The position numbers and the translations under genes are program-made. From Verrucomicrobiota bacterium (GTDB taxonomy: Bacteria > Verrucomicrobiota > Verrucomicrobiia > JADLBR01): a DNA stretch of 64,000 nt. Shown here piece by piece: positions 44,718 to 55,339 of the stretch. Every line of letters begins with the position of its first letter. Positions within the stretch are counted from its first letter, which is position 1. A model generated the notes under the pieces. That model saw nothing but the letters and a program-made list of their open reading frames with translations, was not told the origin of the DNA and ran no database searches. Where the stretch lies: contig JAKQKQ010000270.1 of the NCBI GenBank assembly GCA_029560585.1, positions 62,001 to 126,000 of the forward strand, read 5' to 3'.

Positions 44718-45788
44718 TCAACCTCTTCGAACCATCGCCTCTTTTGGCGGAAAAATCCCCTTCTCGCAGATGATGCCGGTGATGATTTCAGCCGGCGTCA
44801 CGTCGAAGGCCGGAGAATAGACGCGGACGCCGCCCGGCGCCGTCCGCCTGCCAAATCCCTCGGTGACTTCTTCGGCCGCGCGCTCTTCGATGGGAATCGC
44901 GGCGCCGTTCGGGGTTGCCAGGTCGAATGTTGATGTCGGGGCGAGGACGTAGAACGGGATGCCGTGGGCCCTGGCGAGCAGCGCGACGCCGTAGGTGCCG
45001 ATCTTGTTGGCCGCATCGCCATTCGCGGCGATCCGGTCGGCGCCGACGAACACGACATCGACCCGGCGCTCCTTCATGACATGGGCGGCCATGCTGTCAC
45101 AGATCAGCGTCACGTCGACGCCCGCGTGCATCAGTTCCCACGCCGTGAGCCGCGCGCCCTGGAGAAGCGGGCGGGTCTCATCGGCATACACGGAAATCCG
45201 TTTGCCCTGTTCGGCGGCGACGTAGACCGGGGCCAGCGCGGTGCCAAATTCCGCCGTGGCGAGCCCGCCCGCGTTGCAATGCGTCAGCACCGAGTCCCCG
45301 TCCTTGAGCAGCGTCGCGCCATGCTCGCCGATCGCCCGGCACATCGCGGCATCCTCGTCGCGTATGGCCTGCGCCTCGGCCGCCAGGCGCTCCGCCAACT
45401 CAGTCGCCGCCAACGCCGAATTCTCGCGTGCGGCGCACCGCATCCGATCCAGTGCCCAAAAAAGATTCACGGCCGTCGGCCGGGCGGTGGAGAGGGTATC
45501 TGCGGCACTGGCGAGCGCCGCCAGAACCCCCACCGTAACCGCACCCCGATCCGCGGCCTGTCCCGCCGCCATCGCCGCACCCATGGCGGCCGCGATCCCG
45601 ATCGCCGGCGCGCCACGCACCCTCAGCGACCGGATCGCCTCCCACACCTGCTCCGTCGTGGTCGCGTCAATGAAATCCACCTCGGCGGGCAGTTTCGTCT
45701 GGTCCAGGATCCGGACGCGACCGGGCCACAGCCCTCCCGGCCTCTCGGGCACCCACTCGACCGACAGCGCACGGGGAGAAAATGCCAT
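44718..45788 (-). CDS. mtnA: Methylthioribose-1-phosphate isomerase
   Basis: 356 residues. Converts 5-methylthioribose 1-phosphate to the ribulose form in the methionine salvage pathway, recycling the methylthioadenosine left by polyamine synthesis. Motifs: SLRVRGAPAIGIAAAMG, RPTAVNLFWALDRM, VLTHCNAGGLATAEFGTAL, YADETRPLLQGARLTAWEL, VFVGADRIAANGDAANKIGTY. The family is homologous to eIF2B subunits. No other salvage genes (mtnB, mtnC) are in the window. Confidence 0.95.
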   Translation of the reverse strand: MAFSPRALSVEWVPERPGGLWPGRVRILDQTKLPAEVDFIDATTTEQVWEAIRSLRVRGAPAIGIAAAMGAAMAAGQAADRGAVTVGVLAALASAADTLSTARPTAVNLFWALDRMRCAARENSALAATELAERLAAEAQAIRDEDAAMCRAIGEHGATLLKDGDSVLTHCNAGGLATAEFGTALAPVYVAAEQGKRISVYADETRPLLQGARLTAWELMHAGVDVTLICDSMAAHVMKERRVDVVFVGADRIAANGDAANKIGTYGVALLARAHGIPFYVLAPTSTFDLATPNGAAIPIEERAAEEVTEGFGRRTAPGGVRVYSPAFDVTPAEIITGIICEKGIFPPKEAMVRRG

Positions 45789-45929
45789 GGCTCAGTAGAT
45801 CAGCTTCCTAAAAATCCTTCACGCGATGGAACGTCACAAGATTGCCGTCGCGCGCGCTTTTCGCCCCATTCGGTCCGCGAGGCCGCGGGCCCTCCCGGCG
45901 AATGTGTCAGGTCCAAACCAGGCCCCCCG
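45789..45929. repeat. Gap with partial GGGCCCTCCC element
   Basis: 45877-45899 (GTCCGCGAGGCCGCGGGCCC TCCC) is the right half of the GGGAGGGACGCC family, separating the ATP synthase operon from mtnA. Confidence 0.6.
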
Positions 45930-46343
45930 CTAAACCCTCTTCCGCCGCTTGACATTGAGCTGGGCCAGCGAGCGAGAGAGCATCGCCCGCGTGGCCGCGA
46001 CATCGTCTTCCGTCATCTTCTCCGCGCGGGCCAGCGCCTCCTTGGCCCGGGCGATGGCCTCCTCGGCCGACCGCACGTCGATCTCCGATTCGCGCAGCGC
46101 GATCTCGGTCATCACTCGGACAGAATCGGGCCCGATCTCGGCAAAACCCTCCCCCACCGCCAGATGGAGCACATTCTCGCCGTTTCTCACGTCGAGCTCG
46201 CCGGCCGCGAGCGTCGTCATGACCCGCTCGTGGTTGGGATAGACGCCAAGCTCACCCTGCGAGCCGGGCAGCGTGACATAGTCCGCCTCGCCGGAGAAGG
46301 CCTCGCCCTCCGGGGTGACGATCCGCAGCGTGAGTTTCGACAT
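45930..46343 (-). CDS. atpC: ATP synthase epsilon subunit
   Basis: 137 residues, last gene of the operon. N-terminal beta-barrel: LTLRIVTPEGEAFSGEADYV, LPGSQGELGVYPNHERVMT; C-terminal helical hairpin (AIARAKEALARAEKM) as in regulatory epsilon subunits. Part of the F1 central stalk, linking gamma to the c-ring and able to inhibit ATP hydrolysis. Starts 25 bp after atpD. Confidence 0.95.
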   Translation of the reverse strand: MSKLTLRIVTPEGEAFSGEADYVTLPGSQGELGVYPNHERVMTTLAAGELDVRNGENVLHLAVGEGFAEIGPDSVRVMTEIALRESEIDVRSAEEAIARAKEALARAEKMTEDDVAATRAMLSRSLAQLNVKRRKRV

Positions 46344-46368
46344 GGTGTGCGCCCCAGCGTCCGCGGCC

Positions 46369-47799
<1,431 letters not shown>

Positions 47800-47841
47800 T
47801 CAAATATCAAAACTCAAAACCATGAGTGATGCCCGTTGGCC

Positions 47842-48711
47842 CTAGCCCATCGCCGCCGCCGCGGCGATCTCGAGAATCTCTTTGGTGATTCCGGCCTGGC
47901 GGGCCTTGTTGTACTCGAGCGTGAGGTCCTTGACCAATTGCTTTGCGTTGTCGGTGGCGTTCTTCATGGCCACCATCCGGGCGCTGTGCTCGGATGCCCG
48001 GGCCTCGAGCACGGCATCGAAGACCTCGAAATTCACCGCGTGAGGCAACAGGAGATCGAGCACGGCACGGGGGCTGGGCTCGAGCTTGTAGCCGATGCCG
48101 TCGCGCCTATCGGCCGCCGCGGCCGCGCCGGCCGCCTTGAGCGCGCCCATCTCCGTGAAGGGGAGCAACCGGGCCGTGGTCGGCTTCTGGACGGCCGTGT
48201 TGACAAACTTGCTGAAAATCACATCGACCCGGTCGCAGTTCCCCTGCGCGAAATGGTTCAAAAGGAACCTGCCGACGTGCCTTGCCGCGGTAAACCGGAC
48301 CGGATCCGGGATCGGGAAATCGGCAAGGAGCCTGCGGCGGGTCTTGGCGATGAAGGTGCGCCCCTTTCGGCCGACGGTGACGAACTCCGTTCCGGGCGGC
48401 AGGGAATTGACAAAGCGCAGGAGATTGGTGTTGAGCGATCCGCAGAGGCCGCGGTCCGTGGTGATCAGCAGGACGCAGGTGCGTTCGCCGTTGCGGCCGG
48501 CTATGAGCGGGTGCGCCCGCAAGTCGTTGTCCAGGTCGATCGCATCGCGGAGGAGCGAGAGCGCCATCTCGGCATAAGGCCGGGCCTTGACCGCGGACTC
48601 CTGCGCCTTGCGCATCTTGCTCGCCGCCACCATCTGCATGGCCTTGGTGATCTGGGCGGTGCTCTTGACCGACCGGATCCTGCGGCGGATGTCGCGCGTG
48701 TTGTTGCCCAT
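47842..48711 (-). CDS. atpG: ATP synthase gamma subunit
   Basis: 289 residues. The rotor shaft: long N-terminal helix (DIRRRIRSVKSTAQITKAMQ MVAASKM), central TDRGLCGSLNTNLLR, and C-terminal helix NATDNAKQLVKDLTLEYNKA RQAGITKEI. Start ATG follows atpA by 22 bp. Confidence 0.97.
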   Translation of the reverse strand: MGNNTRDIRRRIRSVKSTAQITKAMQMVAASKMRKAQESAVKARPYAEMALSLLRDAIDLDNDLRAHPLIAGRNGERTCVLLITTDRGLCGSLNTNLLRFVNSLPPGTEFVTVGRKGRTFIAKTRRRLLADFPIPDPVRFTAARHVGRFLLNHFAQGNCDRVDVIFSKFVNTAVQKPTTARLLPFTEMGALKAAGAAAAADRRDGIGYKLEPSPRAVLDLLLPHAVNFEVFDAVLEARASEHSARMVAMKNATDNAKQLVKDLTLEYNKARQAGITKEILEIAAAAAMG

Positions 48712-48733
48712 GGCGATTGGCCCCGTGCCCCGA

Positions 48734-50266
<1,533 letters not shown>

Positions 50267-50272
50267 AAGTCG

Positions 50273-50665
50273 TCAGAGTTTTGATTCCAGTTCTACGAGG
50301 CGGCCGCGCACGGAGGCGTCCCAGACGTCCGAGCCCACCTGGATGCGCATGCCGCATATCAATGCGGGGTTCACGATGAATTCCGTCCCGGACTCGGCGG
50401 TTCCCGCATCGCCCAACCGCGCCGAGAGGGCGTCGCGAAACTCCGGGGACAGCTCGGTTGCGCTCTCGACGCGCGCCCGGTGCCTCGCCAGTTCCAGGGC
50501 CACGAGTTTGTGGAGGCGCGCAAGGATCTGGCCATAGTTGCGCGGCCGCTCGGCGCAGAGGAGCCTGACCGCCTCGCGGATGCGATTCCCATCGAGTCGC
50601 CCGTCCACGCAGCAGGCCCGGAATAGCCCCTTTGCCGCCTGCCTCGCCTCGCGCCCGATCCTCAT
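50273..50665 (-). CDS. atpH: ATP synthase delta subunit, short form
   Basis: 130 residues against the usual 175-185. The C-terminal signature is intact (GMRIQVGSDVWDASVRGRLV ELESKL region, which contacts b and alpha), as is the conserved helix before it. The N-terminal helical bundle that binds alpha is much reduced. Called by position between atpF and atpA. The reduced N-domain may be a lineage trait rather than damage, since the frame is clean and tightly spaced (7 bp to atpA, 19 bp after atpF). Confidence 0.85.
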   Translation of the reverse strand: MRIGREARQAAKGLFRACCVDGRLDGNRIREAVRLLCAERPRNYGQILARLHKLVALELARHRARVESATELSPEFRDALSARLGDAGTAESGTEFIVNPALICGMRIQVGSDVWDASVRGRLVELESKL

Positions 50666-50684
50666 AGCCCCACCAGACGAGCCG

Positions 50685-51245
50685 TCACGCCGCCATCTCC
50701 CGCGCCGCCTCTTCCTGAAGGCGCTTCTGGTCTTCGGCGGTCAATACCTTGCCCGCTACCTTCGCCGTGGTCTGCACCACGAGCTTTCCGACCTCGCGCT
50801 TCAGCTCGGACATCATCTGGTCGCGGTCGCGCGCCGACGCCTCCCGTGCCTTGGTGATCATCGCCTCGGCCTGTGCCACCGCCTCCTGCGTCCGGCGCTC
50901 GGTCAGTGCCGCGGCGGTGCCCTCCGCCTCGGAGACGATCTTGGTCGCGCGGTCGTTGGCCTCGGCCACGAGCCGCTTGCGGGTCTCCTCGGCCTCCGCC
51001 AGCTCCCGCCTGATCTTTTCGGCGTTCTCCTGCTGCTCCCGGATGCGCTCCTTGCGCTCCTCGAGCTGCGCTAGGATCGGGCCGAATGCGAAACGCTTCA
51101 GGATGTAGAAGACCGCAAGGAATACGACGATCTGCGCGAGCAGGTTTTGCCAGTTAACGCCGAACTGTTCGAGTAGCCCGGCCCCCGGTTCGCCGTGCGC
51201 TTCGGCCACCGCGAGGAACGCCATGTCAAAATGGTGAATATTCAT
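50685..51245 (-). CDS. atpF: ATP synthase b subunit
   Basis: 186 residues from the ATG at 51245 (MNIHHFDMAFLAVAEAHGEP). One membrane helix (LLAQIVVFLAVFYILKRFAF) then a long charged coiled coil (EERKERIREQQENAEKIRRE) forming the peripheral stalk. The roughly 28-residue stretch before the helix is longer than in the Escherichia coli protein. Single b gene, so a b2 homodimer is expected. Confidence 0.94.
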   Translation of the reverse strand: MNIHHFDMAFLAVAEAHGEPGAGLLEQFGVNWQNLLAQIVVFLAVFYILKRFAFGPILAQLEERKERIREQQENAEKIRRELAEAEETRKRLVAEANDRATKIVSEAEGTAAALTERRTQEAVAQAEAMITKAREASARDRDQMMSELKREVGKLVVQTTAKVAGKVLTAEDQKRLQEEAAREMAA

Positions 51246-51304
51246 CGTCGCGTCCCGCCGCCGCGCCGGGCAGGGCACCAGCGCGGTCGACGGTCCCGAA
51301 ACGC

Positions 51305-51523
51305 TCAGCCCAAGAAGGCCGCGTAAAACGCGATCGCCTCAGCGAGGGCCATGCCCAAGATCCCGATCACCAGAATCTGGCCAAAGGCCCCGGGGTTGCG
51401 CCCCACGGCCTCGACGGCCTTCGAGCCCACCATGCCCACGCCAATCGCCGCGCCCGTTCCCGCGATCGCCAGCGCGAACTTCGCGTTGAATTCGATGGCC
51501 GCCATCATTGTCATCATTTCCAT
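51305..51523 (-). CDS. atpE: ATP synthase c subunit
   Basis: 72 residues from the ATG at 51523 (MEMMTMMAAIEFNAKFALAI), with AGGAGAGG upstream. Two membrane helices with the polar loop GRNPGA and the ion-binding Glu in GMALAEAIAFY. The positions that bind sodium in Na+ rings (Gln in helix 1, Ser next to the Glu) are Val (GAAIGVGMVG) and Ala, so proton coupling is inferred. Confidence 0.95.
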   Translation of the reverse strand: MEMMTMMAAIEFNAKFALAIAGTGAAIGVGMVGSKAVEAVGRNPGAFGQILVIGILGMALAEAIAFYAAFLG

Positions 51524-51631
51524 AGTCGCCTCTCCTTTTCCACCGGACGCATCCGGCTTTCGTTTCTGCCTTTTCGGCCGCGCCCACCCATTTTCGTATA
51601 TGGTCACGCGGCCAAATTCGAACATCCCCGG

Positions 51632-52546
51632 CTAGTGCCCACCCTCCTCGTGCGCCGTGTTGAGCTGGATGTACACGGAGCACAGCAGCATGAACACCAG
51701 CGCCTGCACCAATCCAATGAGCAATTCCAAGAAATAGAAGAGGATCAGGATCACGCAATTGGCCCCCCACCACGGAGTGATCGAGCCCATCGCGTGCAAC
51801 AGGTTCTCGCCCGCGAAATTGTTGCCGAACAAACGGATCGGCAGCGAGACCCCCCGCAGCGCGATCGAGATGATCTCAATGCCCCCCACCGCGAAAAATA
51901 TCGGTGCCAGCGCCAGCGCCACGAGGCCCTTCACGCCCTTGGGCGCAAAGGTGTGCGTGATGAAACCCCAGGGCCCCTGCTCCTGCCAGACCCAGACGGC
52001 CCACATCACGAAGAAGACGATCGTCATCGCCCCGGTCATGTTCACGTCGGCGTTCGGTGGCCGAAGGATCGGCTTTGCGACGTGGAAGCCGTGCTCCGTC
52101 GCATGGCCCCAGCCAATGGACCCGACACCCGGCACGAGGCTGGCCCAGTTGGCGACGAGAATGTATAAGAAAAGGGTGCAGAGGAGCGGAAACGTCCTCT
52201 TGATCATGTGGTGGCCGACGATCCCCTCGATCATCCCGTAGACCCCCTCGATGATCGTCTCAAAGAAGTTCTGGAAGCCCGATGGGACATAGGCCATCCG
52301 CCGCGTCGCGAGCTGGGCGATGCCCGCGATGGCGCACGCGACAACCAGCGAATAGATCATCGAGTTCGTGAGCCATGGGATGCCCGCAACGGGCTCCGCA
52401 CTCAACGATAGACCAAGTACCAACATGGGAACGTATATCCAAGCAGATGGCGGGCCATCGGCAAGTCCGACTTCGCGCAAAAAATGCCACGCCCGCCGCC
52501 TGTGGAGCCAGCAGGCATACTGCCGCCCCATGGCAAGCCCCGCCAT
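51632..52546 (-). CDS. atpB: ATP synthase a subunit
   Basis: About 304 residues from the ATG at 52546; the frame is open to 52645 but the extra residues are encoded by a GGGCCCTCCC repeat, and an ATG at 52426 is another candidate. Membrane helices include SMIYSLVVACAIAGIAQLAT and FPLLCTLFLYILVANWASLV PG. The essential Arg lies in GVSLPIRLFGNNFAGENLLH. First gene of the operon; no atpI precedes it. The helix after LVALALAPIFFAVGGIEIIS and the C-terminus LLCSVYIQLNTAHEEGGH are typical. Confidence 0.92.
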   Translation of the reverse strand: MAGLAMGRQYACWLHRRRAWHFLREVGLADGPPSAWIYVPMLVLGLSLSAEPVAGIPWLTNSMIYSLVVACAIAGIAQLATRRMAYVPSGFQNFFETIIEGVYGMIEGIVGHHMIKRTFPLLCTLFLYILVANWASLVPGVGSIGWGHATEHGFHVAKPILRPPNADVNMTGAMTIVFFVMWAVWVWQEQGPWGFITHTFAPKGVKGLVALALAPIFFAVGGIEIISIALRGVSLPIRLFGNNFAGENLLHAMGSITPWWGANCVILILFYFLELLIGLVQALVFMLLCSVYIQLNTAHEEGGH

Positions 52547-52665
52547 AGGGTCTCGACCCCAGTCGCGCGGACCGCTGGCAATCGGAACCTCCCGCGGCTC
52601 GCGAGGCCGCGGGCCCTCCCGGCGGGATCGGGCCACGCGCGCCATCAGGGGGAACCGATGATCGG

Positions 52666-55086
52666 CTAATCCTGGATCAGGGTGGAGAGAATGTTGGAGT
52701 AATCATCGGTCCAGCGCGGCGTGTCTGGGGGCACGGCCAATAGTGACCAGCCCCCGCCGTTGATGACGACGCGAAAGTCTTCACGGCGCCGGGCAAGGGC
52801 GACCCACGTGGTGGTCAACTTCCCCTGGGCCCTCTCCACGTCCGAGATGTTGGTATCTTCCCAGTGCATGGCGGCGCATCCCAGATCTGTCGCAATGGCG
52901 CCCAGGGGCGGACGCAGCTCGAGATAGCGGTTTGACACGTTGAACGCGATGACGCCCCCATCCGCCAGCTTGTCGAAATAGATCTGCACCGCCTCCTTCG
53001 TCATGAGATGGATCGGGATAGCGTCAGAGCTGAAAGCGTCGACGATGATGAGGTCATAGCCTCTAGCCGGGGCCTTGGCGATCTCCAGCCGACCGTCGCC
53101 GACAACGGTGTCGACCTTGGCCGGGGTGCGCTTGAGGAAAGTGAAATAGCCGGAATCCCGCGCGATCCGGACCACCTCCGGATCAATCTCGTAAAAAGTG
53201 AATGTCTGGTGCGGCTGGCCATAGGCGGCAAGCCCACCGGCCCCCAGCCCGATGATCGCGATGCGGTCGAATTGCGGATCATACTGGCGGGACCTGAAGA
53301 CCTGTCCGATGGGACCGGTCGGGTGGTAGTACATGGTCGGCCTCATGGCATCGAGGGGGTCGATGGCCTGAATCCCGTGGGGCGTCGTGCCGTGCGTGAG
53401 CATGCGCCACCTGCCGCGGGAATCCTCGGTGATGCGATGTACCCCAAAGAACGTCCGCGAGGCAAAAACCTGTCTGCCCGTGGCTCCTGCACGGAAGTAG
53501 ACCAGAGCCATGACCGCGGCTATGGCCAGCGCGATGCGCAGGCGCGTGGCCAATGAGAGAAGCAAGAGCACTCCGATCGGACCGTATAGAATGACAATAG
53601 ACCGGGCGTCGCCGTTCCCGATGCCGGCCCCGCGAATGATCCGATACGCCGCGATGCCGACGAGCGCGATGATCGCGGGCACCAGCACATCCGCCGCGCG
53701 CGACGGCAGTGGGCCGCGAACAGCGCATCGGAGCGCGAGCAAGCCCGCGGCGATCCCGACCGCCGCCACGGCGGGCCACCCGCCGGCGGGCGCGCCCTGG
53801 CGAAAGGCCAACAGCAACCCGACAGCAGTGAAGAGGGTGGCGAGCGGCACCAGCAGATCGAAAACCACCGGCGCGCGCGTGGCGGCGGGCCTGTCACCGA
53901 AACTCGGCGCGGCAAGCAGGCAGACGGCGACGATGGCAATCGGGTATTCGGCGATGCCATTGAAAATCATCGGGGCCAGGAGGGCGTTGAACGAGCCACC
54001 GATGACCCCGCCCAGCGCCACAAACAGGTAGAATTCGGTCAGGCGGCTGGCATCGGGCCGCTCGCTCACGAGCCGGGAGTGGCAGACCAGGGCTCCCACG
54101 AAAAACGTCAGCATGTCCGCGCCGGCCACCGCCCAGAAGGGCGAGCGGATCCGCGCGAGACTCATGACCGCAAGACCTGCCGCAAACACAAAGTAGACCA
54201 CCGACAGCCCCCGGACGGGAATCGTCCGGCCGCCAAAAGCGAGGACGAAGGTCGCAAGATAAAGCGCCAGTGGGATGACCCACAGCAACGGCATCGCGGC
54301 GATATCGCTCGAGACATGCTGCGTGACGCCCAGCAGAAAACTCGAAGGCACGGCCGCGAACGCGAGCCACCTCAAGCGCATCGGCCACGTGATCGACACG
54401 GGCAGCGCGGCGGTCTCGGCCTGCGCCACCTCCGCCTTTCCGCGGCGACGCTGCTGCCGCGTGATGGCATGGACCGGCCGCGGCTGCAGCGCCAGGGCGC
54501 CACACCCCAAGCCCAACACCGCGAACACCGCGTATCCCACCGAAAACCAGACCCTTTGCTCTTGCAGCGGCAGCAACCGCTCGATCAATAGCGGATAACC
54601 CACCAGCGCGAGCATGCTGCCGATGTTGCCCGCGGCGTAGAGAAAGTACGGGTCAGCGGCGTTCCTGTGGGCGGTGCCGGCAAACCACCGCTGCATCAGC
54701 GGCCCGGTCGTCGACAGGACAAAGAAAGGCCCGCCGACAGCGAGCGCCAGGGCCCCCAGCAGCCAGAGCGATGGCTGCGAACCGCCGGGCGCGGGAAGCG
54801 TGCGCGGATCCAGGACCGGGAGCCTGCCCAGCGCCAGCGCGACGACCAACGGTAGAATGAGAACCGCCCCGTGGATCAGGACTTGCCGGGACAGCGCAAA
54901 TCGTCGGGTGAGGAGATGGGCGTATAGGTAGCCCGCCAGCAGCACGGCCTGGAAAAAGACCATGCTGGTGTTCCAGACGGCGGGGCTCCCGCCCAACAGC
55001 GGCAGCACCATCTTGGCCACCATCGGCTGGACAAAGAACAGCAGGGCGGCGCTCAGGAAAACCGTGAGGGTGTAAACAGGCAGCAT
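52666..55086 (-). CDS. Fused MFS-type membrane domain and spermidine synthase-like domain
   Basis: 806 residues. The N-terminal half has about a dozen membrane helices (YTLTVFLSAALLFFVQPMVA KMVLPLLGG, FFQAVLLAGYLYAHLL). The C-terminal 260 residues form a class I Rossmann methyltransferase/spermidine synthase fold: IAIIGLGAGGLAAYG, FYEIDPEVVRIA, VVGDGRLEIA, YDLIIVDAFSSDAIPIHLMT. This fusion is common in Verrucomicrobia and proteobacteria; whether it makes a polyamine is unproven. The usual aminopropyl-transfer Asp is in VDAFSSDAIP. It ends about 120 bp before atpB on the same strand. Confidence 0.9.
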   Translation of the reverse strand: MLPVYTLTVFLSAALLFFVQPMVAKMVLPLLGGSPAVWNTSMVFFQAVLLAGYLYAHLLTRRFALSRQVLIHGAVLILPLVVALALGRLPVLDPRTLPAPGGSQPSLWLLGALALAVGGPFFVLSTTGPLMQRWFAGTAHRNAADPYFLYAAGNIGSMLALVGYPLLIERLLPLQEQRVWFSVGYAVFAVLGLGCGALALQPRPVHAITRQQRRRGKAEVAQAETAALPVSITWPMRLRWLAFAAVPSSFLLGVTQHVSSDIAAMPLLWVIPLALYLATFVLAFGGRTIPVRGLSVVYFVFAAGLAVMSLARIRSPFWAVAGADMLTFFVGALVCHSRLVSERPDASRLTEFYLFVALGGVIGGSFNALLAPMIFNGIAEYPIAIVAVCLLAAPSFGDRPAATRAPVVFDLLVPLATLFTAVGLLLAFRQGAPAGGWPAVAAVGIAAGLLALRCAVRGPLPSRAADVLVPAIIALVGIAAYRIIRGAGIGNGDARSIVILYGPIGVLLLLSLATRLRIALAIAAVMALVYFRAGATGRQVFASRTFFGVHRITEDSRGRWRMLTHGTTPHGIQAIDPLDAMRPTMYYHPTGPIGQVFRSRQYDPQFDRIAIIGLGAGGLAAYGQPHQTFTFYEIDPEVVRIARDSGYFTFLKRTPAKVDTVVGDGRLEIAKAPARGYDLIIVDAFSSDAIPIHLMTKEAVQIYFDKLADGGVIAFNVSNRYLELRPPLGAIATDLGCAAMHWEDTNISDVERAQGKLTTTWVALARRREDFRVVINGGGWSLLAVPPDTPRWTDDYSNILSTLIQD

Positions 55087-55339
55087 CGGCGAGCGGGTTG
55101 GCGACAGGTTGAAAAGGATCGGAGCGCCACAACCCTAGGGCCAAGAACAGCCCTGCTCAATACCGATGATGGCCTGGCTCAAGAATATGAAATCCTGTGT
55201 GGCGGGCGGCCCAGCCCGGCCACGGGACCATGGAGTCTGACTTGGACGAACCCCCGGGACACGTGGATCGTCGACCTATGATCGGGCCGGGCCCTTTGCC
55301 TTTCCTGGCCGTGCTCACGATCTGGACCGCGAGACCCCA
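55087..55339. other. Intergenic region, no gene seen
   Basis: 253 bp between the receptor's 3' end and the start of the MFS/spermidine synthase gene. It should carry the latter's promoter. No repeat or RNA gene recognised. Confidence 0.5.
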
